Shown here: in pieces, positions 32,212-40,581 of the stretch | How positions within the stretch are numbered: the stretch's first letter is position 1 | How the letters are laid out: each line of letters starts with the position of its first letter | Notes under the pieces: model-generated | The model's database searches: none | Told to the model about the DNA's origin: nothing | What the model saw: the letters and a program-made list of their open reading frames with translations, nothing else | Translations under genes and position numbers: made by a program | Source: Lysobacter antibioticus HS124 | GTDB lineage: Bacteria; Pseudomonadota; Gammaproteobacteria; Xanthomonadales; Xanthomonadaceae | DNA: 41,697 nucleotides | Assembly (NCBI RefSeq): GCF_000336385.2 | Contig: NZ_HG424440.1 | Location: forward strand, 1 to 41,697 | Reading direction: 5' to 3'

Positions 32212-33116
32212 ATCTCGTCGCCGATCGCCGCGGACTGTGGATCGCGATCGCTTCGTTCGCGCTGTGGGGCGTGATGCCCTTGTACTGGCATCTGCTCAAG
32301 TCGGTGCCGTCGTTGCAGATCGTCGCCCATCGCATCGTCTGGAGCACCCTGCTGGTCGCCGCCTGGCTGTGCTGGAAGGTCGGCCGGCACTGGCTGCGCG
32401 AAGTGCTGGCGCAGCCGCGCAAGGCGGCGATGCTGGCGCTGAGCGGCGTGCTGATCGCGTTCAACTGGGGCCTGTACATCTGGGCGGTCAACGCCGGCCA
32501 CGTGCTCGAAGGCAGCCTGGGTTACTTCATCGGCCCGCTGGTCAGCGTGATGCTGGGCGTGCTGTTCCTCGGCGAACGCCTGCGCGCGGTGCAGTGGGTC
32601 GCGATCGCGCTGGCCTTCGCCGGGGTGCTGTGGCTGACCCTGCGCTACGGCCAGCCGCCGCTGATCGCGCTCGGCCTGGCGGTGTCGTTCGCGATCTACG
32701 GCCTGGTGCGCAAGCTGGTCGCGGTCGAGGCGGTGACCGGCCTGGGAGTCGAGAACGTGTACCTGTTCCTGCCCGCGCTGGGCCTGATGCTGTGGGGCGA
32801 AAGCCACGGCCAGGGCGGTTTCTTCGGCGCATGGGGCCTGGGCACCGACCTGCTGCTGGTGATCGCCGGCGCGTTGACCGCGCTGCCGCTGATCGGTTTC
32901 GCCTACGCGGTGCGGCGGGTGTCGCTGACCGCGATCGGCCTGCTGCAGTACCTGGCGCCGTCGCTGCAGTTCCTGATCGGCGTGTGGTTGCTGCGCGAGC
33001 CGTTCGACGAAACCCGCGCTATAGGCTTTGCGATCATCTGGCTGGGCCTGATCGTGTTCGTCGGCGAGGGCATGCTGCGCTCGCGCCGGCTCGCGGCGGC
33101 GGCGCAGGCGGCCTGA
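32208..33116 (+). CDS. rarD: EamA-family transporter RarD
   Basis: A 302-residue DMT-superfamily membrane protein with ten hydrophobic helices. It matches RarD in RRGLWIAIASFALWGVMPLYWHLLK, the NAGHVLEGSLGYFIGPL motif (INWGLYIWAVN-like sequence precedes it) and LLQYLAPSLQFLIGVWLLREPF near the C-terminus. RarD proteins are annotated as chloramphenicol-sensitivity proteins, but their physiological substrate is not established. The start codon overlaps the stop of the preceding EamA gene, giving a two-exporter unit. Confidence 0.92.
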   Translation: MNLVADRRGLWIAIASFALWGVMPLYWHLLKSVPSLQIVAHRIVWSTLLVAAWLCWKVGRHWLREVLAQPRKAAMLALSGVLIAFNWGLYIWAVNAGHVLEGSLGYFIGPLVSVMLGVLFLGERLRAVQWVAIALAFAGVLWLTLRYGQPPLIALGLAVSFAIYGLVRKLVAVEAVTGLGVENVYLFLPALGLMLWGESHGQGGFFGAWGLGTDLLLVIAGALTALPLIGFAYAVRRVSLTAIGLLQYLAPSLQFLIGVWLLREPFDETRAIGFAIIWLGLIVFVGEGMLRSRRLAAAAQAA

Positions 33117-33315
33117 GCCGCGCGGCTCGTTCGGCTCAGCCGAGCAGGCCTTCGAAGCCGGCGCGCGCCAGGACCTGGGCGGCCAGCAGCGCGGCAACGA
33201 TCCCCCGCTGCAACCCGTCCTGCAGTAACAGCCGCTTCCGCTGGAAAAACGAGGCAGGGGATCGGGTTTGGCTTCCGCCCCGCGTTTCGTCGCCGCCGGT
33301 CGGCCGATGCCTGTG

Positions 33316-33351
33316 CGCAAACAACAAGGCCCTCTTCCGGCGAAGAGGGCC
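33316..33351 (-). terminator. Terminator of the ABC transporter operon
   Basis: A perfect 9-bp stem (33328-33336 with 33343-33351), six-base loop. On the minus strand it is followed by TTGTTGTTTG. It lies 30 bases after the last gene of the minus-strand ABC operon. Confidence 0.8.
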
Positions 33352-33380
33352 CCGATGCCGAACCGATGCGGCGCTGCGGC

Positions 33381-34706
33381 TTACAGCGCGCGCAGCGCCG
33401 TAGTCACCGGCAGGGTCGCCGCGCGCAGGGCCGGGAACAGGCCGCCGACGAAGCCGATCGCCAGCGCCCACTTCAGCCCGCTCCACAGCAGCGCGCCGGT
33501 AACCTGGAAGTCGAAGGTCAGCTGGCCGACGCCGCCGGCGATGGTCGAGGCGGTGTAGCCGTTGAACACCAGCCAGGCCAGGGCGCCGCCGATCAGGCCG
33601 CCGAGCAGCGCCAGCAGCATGGTCTCCAGCATCACCGCCACCACCACCGGCACGCCGCGGAAGCCGATCGCGCGCAGGGTGGCGATCTCGCGGGCGCGGG
33701 TGGCGACCGTGGCGAACATGGTGTTGAGCGCGCCGAACACCGCGCCGATGGCCATGATCGAACCGACCACGATGCCGATGATGCGGATCACCTTGGTCAT
33801 CGCCTCGCTCTGCTTGGCGAAGTACTCGGCGGTCGTGGTGGTGTCGACCTGCAGCCGCGGGTCGCCGGCCAGCGCGGCCTTGAACGCCTTGAACTGCTTG
33901 GCGTCGGACAGCTTGGCCACGACCGAGTTGCGCGAAGCGCCGCGGCCGTAGGTGGCCGCGACCATCTGCGCGTCGGCCCACACTTCCGAGTCCATCGCGT
34001 CGCCGGACTTGAACACGCCGACCACGGTCCAGCGTTCGTTGCCGAGGCGGATCTGCTTGCCGACCTCCAGGCCGGCGAACTGGCGCTGGGCGCCGCTGCC
34101 GACCACCACTTCGCGCTTGCCGGTTTCGAAGCGTCGGCCCTGCACGATCTTGACCTGCGGCCGCACCTGCCAGGCACGGTCGCCGACGCCGCGCAACTGC
34201 ACGCTGCCGTCTTCGTCGGGGGCGCCGCCCTTGATCGGCAGGTTGGCCGCGACCACGGTTTCCGGCGAGGCCAGCGGCCGCCCGTCGGCGCCGCGGGCGA
34301 TGCCCGGGGCCTGTTCGATCACGTTGATGCTGGCCAGGTCCAGGGTCGACATCACCTCGGCCGCGGACGCGCCGCGCAACACCATCACGCTGTCGTCGCT
34401 GCCGGTGCGGCGCAGGGTTTCCTGGTAGCCCTCGGCCATCGACAGCATCGCCACCAGCACCGCGACCACGCCGGCGATGCCGATCACCACCACCGACGAC
34501 GAACCCAGGCGCTGGCTCAGCGTGCTGATGCCGACGCCGGCGACCGAGGCCGCCTGGCGGCCGCTGCGGGTCAGCAGCATCCACAGCGCGAAGGCGACGG
34601 CCAGGCCGAGCAGGGCCGGCCAGGGCAGCAGCGACCAGGCGACCAGGGCGATCGCCAGGATCAGGCCGGTCAGGGCGCCGCGGAGCAGGGATTTGAGCTT
34701 CTTCAT
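33381..34706 (-). CDS. ABC transporter permease, MacB/FtsX type (second)
   Basis: A 441-residue inner-membrane protein. Two or three hydrophobic segments at about 8-45 and 70-95 are followed by a large periplasmic MacB-type domain (about 100-300, including NLPIKGGAPDEDGSVQLRGV and WTVVGVFKSGDAMDSEVWAD). An FtsX domain with three membrane helices then covers about 305-441 (ARAREIATLRAIGFRGVPVVVAVMLET). It is the last gene of the operon, and the stop is followed by a terminator. An extra N-terminal hydrophobic pair (LTGLILAIALVAWSLLPWPALLGLAVAF) precedes the usual first helix, unlike the partner permease. It probably heterodimerises with the permease at 34720. Confidence 0.9.
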   Translation of the reverse strand: MKKLKSLLRGALTGLILAIALVAWSLLPWPALLGLAVAFALWMLLTRSGRQAASVAGVGISTLSQRLGSSSVVVIGIAGVVAVLVAMLSMAEGYQETLRRTGSDDSVMVLRGASAAEVMSTLDLASINVIEQAPGIARGADGRPLASPETVVAANLPIKGGAPDEDGSVQLRGVGDRAWQVRPQVKIVQGRRFETGKREVVVGSGAQRQFAGLEVGKQIRLGNERWTVVGVFKSGDAMDSEVWADAQMVAATYGRGASRNSVVAKLSDAKQFKAFKAALAGDPRLQVDTTTTAEYFAKQSEAMTKVIRIIGIVVGSIMAIGAVFGALNTMFATVATRAREIATLRAIGFRGVPVVVAVMLETMLLALLGGLIGGALAWLVFNGYTASTIAGGVGQLTFDFQVTGALLWSGLKWALAIGFVGGLFPALRAATLPVTTALRAL

Positions 34707-34719
34707 GAGTGCGTTCTCC

Positions 34720-35886
34720 TCAGCGTCCGGCCAGCGCGTCGACGATGTTCAGGCGCATCGCGCGGATCGCCGGCAACAGCCCGACCAGCACGCCGATGCC
34801 GAGCATCAGGCCCAGGCCCAGGGTCCAGCTGCCCAGGCCGATCGGCGGCACGTTGATCGCGCCGCCGCTGATCGTGGCGACGATCGGCCCGAGCGCGCCG
34901 GCGATGGCCACGCCGATCACGCCGCCGATCAGCATCAGCAGCACCGACTCGGCCAGCACCAGCAGCAGCACGCTGCGGTCGGGGAAGCCCATGGTCTTGA
35001 GCACCGCCAGCTCGGAGGTGCGTTCGCGCACCGCCTGGGCCATGGTGTTGCCGGTCAGCAGCACCAGGGTGAAGAACACCGCGCCCATGATCGAGCCGAC
35101 GATCAGGCCGATGTCGGCCATCTGCTTCATCCACGAGGCGGTCGCGGCCTGCTCGGTCTGGGTCTTGGTCTCGTGGTCGGAGTTGGCCGACAGCGCGTCG
35201 ATCGCCTTGGCCACGCGGTCGGCGCGGTTGACGTCGGCGACTTCGCTGACGTACCAGCCGACCGTGCCGCGGTTGTAGGGCGTGGACTCGTCGAAGTACT
35301 TCCAGTGCATCAGCAGCATCTGGTCGTACCAGCCGCCGGACTTCTTGTCGGTGACGGCGAGCGTGCCGACGATGTCGAAGCTCCAGTTCTTGCTGCCGTC
35401 GCGGTTGGGGAAGATGGTCGACTGCAGCGGAATCTTCTGCCCCACCTTCCAGCCGAAGCGCTTCATCAGCCCCTCGCCGACCAGGATGCCGGTGCGGGTC
35501 TGGGCGAAGGCCGCGCGCTGCGCCTTGGACACGCTCATCTCCGGGTACAGGTCCAGGTAGTTGTCGGCCACGGCGAAGCTGAAGATCTGGTTGTGCGGGT
35601 CTTGGTAGGCGCCGCCGAACCAGTTGGCGTAGGTGACCTGCTTGACGCCGTCGACCTGGCCGATGCGGCCGTGCAGGGCCTGCGGCAGGGTCTGGATGAA
35701 GGACAGCCGCGAGCCGGTCTGCAGGCGCTTGGCGCCGTTGGCGCTCTGGCCGGCCTGTTCGAAGCTTTCGCGCACGCCGTCGAGCAGGCCGAACAGCAGG
35801 AACGCGGCGATGATGGACATCAGGGTCAGCGCGGTGCGGGTCTTGCGCCGCATCAGCTCCGCCCAGATCAGATGGAAGTATTTCAT
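34720..35886 (-). CDS. ABC transporter permease, MacB/FtsX type (first)
   Basis: A 388-residue permease with a single N-terminal helix (TALTLMSIIAAFLLFGLLDGV), a periplasmic MacB_PCD domain (about 45-245) and a C-terminal FtsX domain with three helices (about 260-385) that contains the EXSELAVLKTMGF coupling helix (RERTSELAVLKTMGFPDRS). It is 13 bases from the second permease and 16 from the ATPase gene. MacB-like systems use ATP hydrolysis to drive periplasmic movement and substrate expulsion through an outer-membrane channel, which is not encoded in this window. Confidence 0.92.
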   Translation of the reverse strand: MKYFHLIWAELMRRKTRTALTLMSIIAAFLLFGLLDGVRESFEQAGQSANGAKRLQTGSRLSFIQTLPQALHGRIGQVDGVKQVTYANWFGGAYQDPHNQIFSFAVADNYLDLYPEMSVSKAQRAAFAQTRTGILVGEGLMKRFGWKVGQKIPLQSTIFPNRDGSKNWSFDIVGTLAVTDKKSGGWYDQMLLMHWKYFDESTPYNRGTVGWYVSEVADVNRADRVAKAIDALSANSDHETKTQTEQAATASWMKQMADIGLIVGSIMGAVFFTLVLLTGNTMAQAVRERTSELAVLKTMGFPDRSVLLLVLAESVLLMLIGGVIGVAIAGALGPIVATISGGAINVPPIGLGSWTLGLGLMLGIGVLVGLLPAIRAMRLNIVDALAGR

Positions 35887-35902
35887 CTCGGACGCTCCTG
35901 CC

Positions 35903-36598
<696 letters not shown>

Positions 36599-36674
36599 CG
36601 TCGAAGTCCTCGTGCATGTTGCGGAGAAGGAAGCGGGGCGCGCTTGCCGCGCCGTCCGCGTGAATCGATTGCGA

Positions 36675-37940
36675 TCAGTCGCTGTTGTCCGACGAACCGG
36701 AGTCGGCGTTTTCGACACGCACCGCAGCGCCGTCGCTCAAACGGTCGGGCGGCGTCAGTACCACGGTCTCGCCGCCGCTCAGACCCTGGGTCACCTCGCG
36801 GTCCTCGCCGAGCTTGCGGCCCAGGGTCACCGCGGTCTGGCGGGCTTTTTCGCCCTCGACCACGAACACGACGTCGCGGCCGTCGCGCTGGGCCAGCGCC
36901 GCGGCCGGCACCATCGCGCTGGGCTTGGCCTGCACCGCCTGGACCGGCTTGGCCGCTTCCAGGAAGCTGACCCGCACGCCCATGTCGGGGACGATGCGCG
37001 CGTCGCGCAGCTTGATCGCGATGCGCACCTTGACCGTGGCCTTGCCGCGGTCGGCGGCGGGGATGATGGCGATGACCTCGGCCGGGATCTTCCAGTCCGG
37101 GTAGGCGTTGAGCACCGCTTCGACCGGCATCTTCGGCTTCACCCGGCCGATGTAGGCCTCGCCGACGTCGACTTCGATCTCCAGCGAGTCCATGTCGACG
37201 ATGGTGCCGATGCCGGTGCGGGTGAAGCCGCCGCCGGCCGACAGCGGCGAGACGATCTCGCCCGGCTGCGCCGCCTTGGCGGTGACCACGCCGGCGAACG
37301 GCGCGCGCACCACGGTGTTGTCGACGCCGATGTCGGCGATGCGCAGGCTGTCGCCGGACACCTCGACGTTGCGCTGCGCGGTCAGCAGCTGCGCGCGCAG
37401 CGCGTCGCGCGTGGCCACCGCCTGGTCGTACTGGGCCTTGGACACCAACTGCTGCTTGGCCAGGGTGGCCAGGCGGTTGGCGTTGGCTTCGGCCTCCTTG
37501 AGCTGGGCCTGCACGCGCGCGGTTTCGCTCTGCGCGGCACCGAGCTGGGCGGCGCTGAGTTCGCGCTGGGCGTTGGCGTCGATCGGGTCCAGGGTGGCCA
37601 TGACCTGGCCTTCCTCGACCCGCTGGCCTTCCTCGATCAGCACTTCGCGCACCTTGCCGGTGATCTTGGCCGAGACCGTGGCCATGCGCCGCGCGACCAC
37701 GTAGCCGGTGGCGTCGAGCACCGAGGCGCCGGCCCCGCCGCCGCCACCGATCGCGGTGACCGTGGCGGTGTCCACCGGGGTCGCGGCATTGCGCCCGAAC
37801 AGCGCCCAGGCGGCGACGCCCAGCACCAGCACGACCAGGCCGATCAGGCCGATGACCAGGCCGCGTCCCGGGCCGGATCGCTCCGGCGGACGGTTGCGGT
37901 CGATGCGAAGTTCTTTCAGCAGATCAGCCGATGCACTCAT
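36675..37940 (-). CDS. Periplasmic adaptor subunit (HlyD/MacA type)
   Basis: A 421-residue membrane fusion protein. It has a short cytoplasmic start, one membrane anchor (about 23-47: GLVIGLIGLVVLVLGVAAWALFG), a split biotinyl-lipoyl-like domain (ATVSAKITGKVREVLIEEGQ and VVRAPFAGVVTAKAAQPGEIVS), an intervening alpha-helical coiled-coil hairpin (about 105-185), then beta-barrel and membrane-proximal domains. It links the MacB-like permeases to an outer-membrane factor. It is the first gene of the operon; the start is the ATG at 37940, since the four residues before it are non-family. The upstream region holds a TGACA/TGTCA palindrome that may bind the regulator. Confidence 0.93.
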   Translation of the reverse strand: MSASADLLKELRIDRNRPPERSGPGRGLVIGLIGLVVLVLGVAAWALFGRNAATPVDTATVTAIGGGGGAGASVLDATGYVVARRMATVSAKITGKVREVLIEEGQRVEEGQVMATLDPIDANAQRELSAAQLGAAQSETARVQAQLKEAEANANRLATLAKQQLVSKAQYDQAVATRDALRAQLLTAQRNVEVSGDSLRIADIGVDNTVVRAPFAGVVTAKAAQPGEIVSPLSAGGGFTRTGIGTIVDMDSLEIEVDVGEAYIGRVKPKMPVEAVLNAYPDWKIPAEVIAIIPAADRGKATVKVRIAIKLRDARIVPDMGVRVSFLEAAKPVQAVQAKPSAMVPAAALAQRDGRDVVFVVEGEKARQTAVTLGRKLGEDREVTQGLSGGETVVLTPPDRLSDGAAVRVENADSGSSDNSD

Positions 37941-38045
37941 GATCTCAACCAAGACGCCAGAACCGGCTTAGTGTGACCGCGGCGCGGTGACCCGCCAACC
38001 TGTGAAAAGTCAGGTTCTGTCAGTCCTGCAGTCGTCGGTTTTTCA

Positions 38046-38057
38046 TGACATCTGTCA
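38046..38057. promoter_or_regulatory. Candidate operator upstream of the efflux operon
   Basis: The perfect inverted repeat TGACA-TC-TGTCA lies 106 bases upstream of the adaptor gene start. An extra TGTCA half-site occurs at 38019-38023, nearer the gene. The position fits a regulator controlling the operon; no regulator gene is adjacent. Confidence 0.4.
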
Positions 38058-38084
38058 CGCAACGGGCTCGGTCAGAAGCCAAAC

Positions 38085-38325
38085 TTCTCCGGCCCCCTTC
38101 CAAGGAGGAACGGCGGAAGCCGGGTGGGTCGCGTTGCGTGCGCGAAACCCCGTCTCGTTGGGACGAGGGAGCGGTGCGCGGCCCCAGTGTGCTTCCGAGG
38201 GGGAGGACGCGAGGGAGATTCGCTTGCCGCGGGAGGGGCGGAAAGCGAATCCTCCCTGGCCCCCTCTTTCAAGGGGGAACAGCAAAAGAGGAACAGCAAG
38301 AGCGGAACAGCAAGAGCGGGGGCGG
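38085..38325. repeat. Composite intergenic repeat with short tandem repeats
   Basis: Two similar GGCCCCCTTNNAAGG-type segments (about 38090-38115 and 38258-38280) flank the region. An inverted pair GATTCGCTT (38217-38225) / AAGCGAATC (38243-38251) extends to about 15 bases per arm. At 38277-38320 there are three near-identical tandem units of 14-15 bases with core GGAACAGCAAGAGC. No gene is seen in 37941-38362. The tandem copies suggest replication slippage. Confidence 0.7.
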
Positions 38326-38362
38326 TTCCCGGCGGTTGCGACCGGTGACCGCGGCCCGCGGC

Positions 38363-39745
38363 TTAGACCGCCGCGCGCGCCTTGAGCATCGCGTACGCGG
38401 CGCGCAGGCCCTGCGCTTCGCCGCCGGCGGGACGGCCCGGGCGGTCGGCGTCGTTCCAGCTGTACACGTCCAGATGCGCCCACGGCAGTTCGGCCGGGAC
38501 GAAACGCTCCAGATACAGCGCTGCGGTCACCGAGCCGGCCATCTTCGACGGGCCGCCGTTGGCGAGGTCGGCGATGTGGCTGGTCAGGTAACGCAGGTAG
38601 GGACGCCACAGCGGCATCCGCCACAGCGGGTCGCGCTGGGTCTGGCCGGCTTGCAGCCAGGCTTCGGCGACTTCGTCGCGGTTGGCGTACAGCGCCGGCA
38701 GGTCCGGACCCAGGGCGATGCGCGCCGCGCCGGTCAGGGTGGCGAAGTCGAGCAGCAGCTCCGGCGCCTGTTCGGCGGCGTAGGTCAGGGCGTCGCACAG
38801 GATGACCCGGCCCTCGGCGTCGGTGTTGTCGATCTCGACGCTGACGCCCTGGCGGGTGGCGATGACTTCGCCGGGGCGGAACGCGTTCGGGCCGACCGCG
38901 TTCTCCACCGCCGGCACCAGCAGGGTCAGGCGCAGCGGCAGCTTGCGCGCCATGATCAGCTCGGCCAGGGCGATCGCGTGCGCGGCGCCGCCCATGTCCT
39001 TCTTCATCCAGCGCATGCCGTCGGCCGGCTTGAGGTCCAGGCCGCCGGTGTCGAAGCACACGCCCTTGCCGACCAGGGCGATGTGCGGATGGCGTTCGTC
39101 GCCCCAGCGCAGCGCGATCAGGCGCGGCGCGCGGTGCGAGGCGCGGCCGACCGCGTGGATCGCGGGGAAATTGCGCTTCAGCAGCTCGTCGCCGGCGAAC
39201 ACTTCGACCGCGGCGCCGTGGCGCTGGCCGATCTCGCGCGCGATCGCTTCCAGCTCGTCCGGGCCCATGTGCTCGGTCGGGGTATTGACCAGGTCGCGCA
39301 CGCGCAGGCTGGCGGCGATGAGGGCGAAGCTTTCGCCGTGGTCGGCGCCGGCTTCGACCAGCAATTGCGCCGGCGCGCGCGGCGCCGCCTTGTAGCGGTC
39401 GAAACGGTAGCTGCCCAGGCCCCAGCCGATGCGCAGCGCATCCAGAGTGGCGGCGTCGTACTGGCCTTCGGCGCGCCAGCGCCGCGCCGGCAGCGCGAAC
39501 GGGGCGTGGCCGTAGGAATACGGGTCCAGCGGGTCGCCGATGCCGAGCACGCCGGCGACGATGCGGCCGTCGCTGCCGGGCAGGGTGGCGGCGGTGCCGG
39601 GCGAGCCGTCGAAGCCCTGGCCGTCGAGCCAGGCGGCGGCGGTATCGGCCAGCGATTCGCGCCAGGCCTTAAGGCTGTTGCGGCTGACCAGGACCAGCGG
39701 CAGGGCGTCGCTGGCGTCGTCGGTGAAACCCAGGGGCAGAGTCAT
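38363..39745 (-). CDS. M17-family leucyl aminopeptidase
   Basis: A 460-residue cytosolic dizinc aminopeptidase that releases N-terminal residues from peptides. Metal and catalytic residues are present: K227 and D232 in GKGVCFDTGGLDLK, D250 in KKDMGGAAHA, and D309, E311 and R313 in the signature NTDAEGRV. The N-terminal domain (1-150) is divergent and shorter than that of E. coli PepA, so I do not assign the pepA name; it may be closer to the PepB-like branch. The ATG at 39745 overlaps the stop of the HAD phosphatase gene (ATGA), so the two are co-translated. Confidence 0.93.
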   Translation of the reverse strand: MTLPLGFTDDASDALPLVLVSRNSLKAWRESLADTAAAWLDGQGFDGSPGTAATLPGSDGRIVAGVLGIGDPLDPYSYGHAPFALPARRWRAEGQYDAATLDALRIGWGLGSYRFDRYKAAPRAPAQLLVEAGADHGESFALIAASLRVRDLVNTPTEHMGPDELEAIAREIGQRHGAAVEVFAGDELLKRNFPAIHAVGRASHRAPRLIALRWGDERHPHIALVGKGVCFDTGGLDLKPADGMRWMKKDMGGAAHAIALAELIMARKLPLRLTLLVPAVENAVGPNAFRPGEVIATRQGVSVEIDNTDAEGRVILCDALTYAAEQAPELLLDFATLTGAARIALGPDLPALYANRDEVAEAWLQAGQTQRDPLWRMPLWRPYLRYLTSHIADLANGGPSKMAGSVTAALYLERFVPAELPWAHLDVYSWNDADRPGRPAGGEAQGLRAAYAMLKARAAV

Positions 39746-40458
39746 GCGGCAGCGGTATCCGTGCGGTGGCCCGCGTCGAGCCAATCGGCCAACGCGGCGA
39801 GGGTGGTGAATTCCAGGTCCGGGCGCAGCCCGGCGTGGGGCCAGTGGCGGCCTTCGCGGTTGATCCAGCAAGTACGCAGCCCGGCGCGTGCGCCGCCGAC
39901 GATGTCCAGCTCGATGTCGTCGCCGACGTGCAGCACCTGCGCCGGCTCGACCCCGAGGCGTTCGCAGGCGGCCAGGAAGATGCTCGGGTCGGGCTTGGCC
40001 CGGCCGTGCTCGCGCGCGCCGAGCTGGAAGCGGAACAGCGGCATCAGCCCGATCCGGTGCAGATCGGCGTTGCCGTTGCTGAGCGCGGCCAGCGGCACCC
40101 GCCCGGCCAGGCGCGCCAGTGCGGCCTCGCTGTCGGGGTAGTGCTCGACCTCGCAGCGCGCGGCGAAGAACGCGTCGAAGGCGGCGTCGACCAGGGCGAC
40201 GTCGTCGCCGGATTCGCGCAGCACGTGTTCCAGGGTCAGCCGGCGCTGCTGGGTGAAATCGTGGGCCAGGTCCGGGCGTTCGGCGGCGATGCGATCGCGC
40301 AGCGCGCGCATGGCGTGGACCGGGAAACGCTCCGCGGTGGCCGGCGCGTGCCGGCGCAGCCAGTCGTCGAGGGCCGCCTCGGCGCGCACCATCACCGGCG
40401 CGATCGGCCAGATGGTGTCGTCGAGGTCCAGAGTGATGGCGCGGACGGGAAAGCTCAT
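39742..40458 (-). CDS. yigB: HAD-family phosphatase, YigB-like
   Basis: A 238-residue HAD-IA hydrolase. The nucleophile motif is D11-L-D13-DTIWP; motif II Ser/Asn lies in PLAALSNGNADLHRIGL; motif III Lys is in EHGRAKPDPSIF; motif IV is VLHVGDDIELDIVGGARAG. The combination, with PVMVRAEAAL near the start and the TCWINREG end, closely resembles E. coli YigB, a phosphatase acting on 5-amino-6-(5-phosphoribitylamino)uracil in riboflavin synthesis and on FMN. A related substrate is likely but not proven. It is the first gene of a two-gene unit with the M17 aminopeptidase. Confidence 0.85.
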   Translation of the reverse strand: MSFPVRAITLDLDDTIWPIAPVMVRAEAALDDWLRRHAPATAERFPVHAMRALRDRIAAERPDLAHDFTQQRRLTLEHVLRESGDDVALVDAAFDAFFAARCEVEHYPDSEAALARLAGRVPLAALSNGNADLHRIGLMPLFRFQLGAREHGRAKPDPSIFLAACERLGVEPAQVLHVGDDIELDIVGGARAGLRTCWINREGRHWPHAGLRPDLEFTTLAALADWLDAGHRTDTAAA

Positions 40459-40581
40459 GCCGGCAGTTTAACGCGCCCGGCCGCGGCGGCCGGCACCGCG
40501 GTCGCGGACCGGCGCGGTCGTGGCCTCAGGCGCCCGTGCGGGCCAGCCGGCCGGCCCGCTTCGGCAAGTCCGGCGCCGCAT

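Noticed and set aside
33136-33315. Short minus-strand reading frame ending ARAGFEGLLG after the ABC operon
   Set aside because: It lacks a good start, lies beyond the operon terminator and shows no similarity that I can recognise; it could be a gene remnant, but evidence is insufficient.
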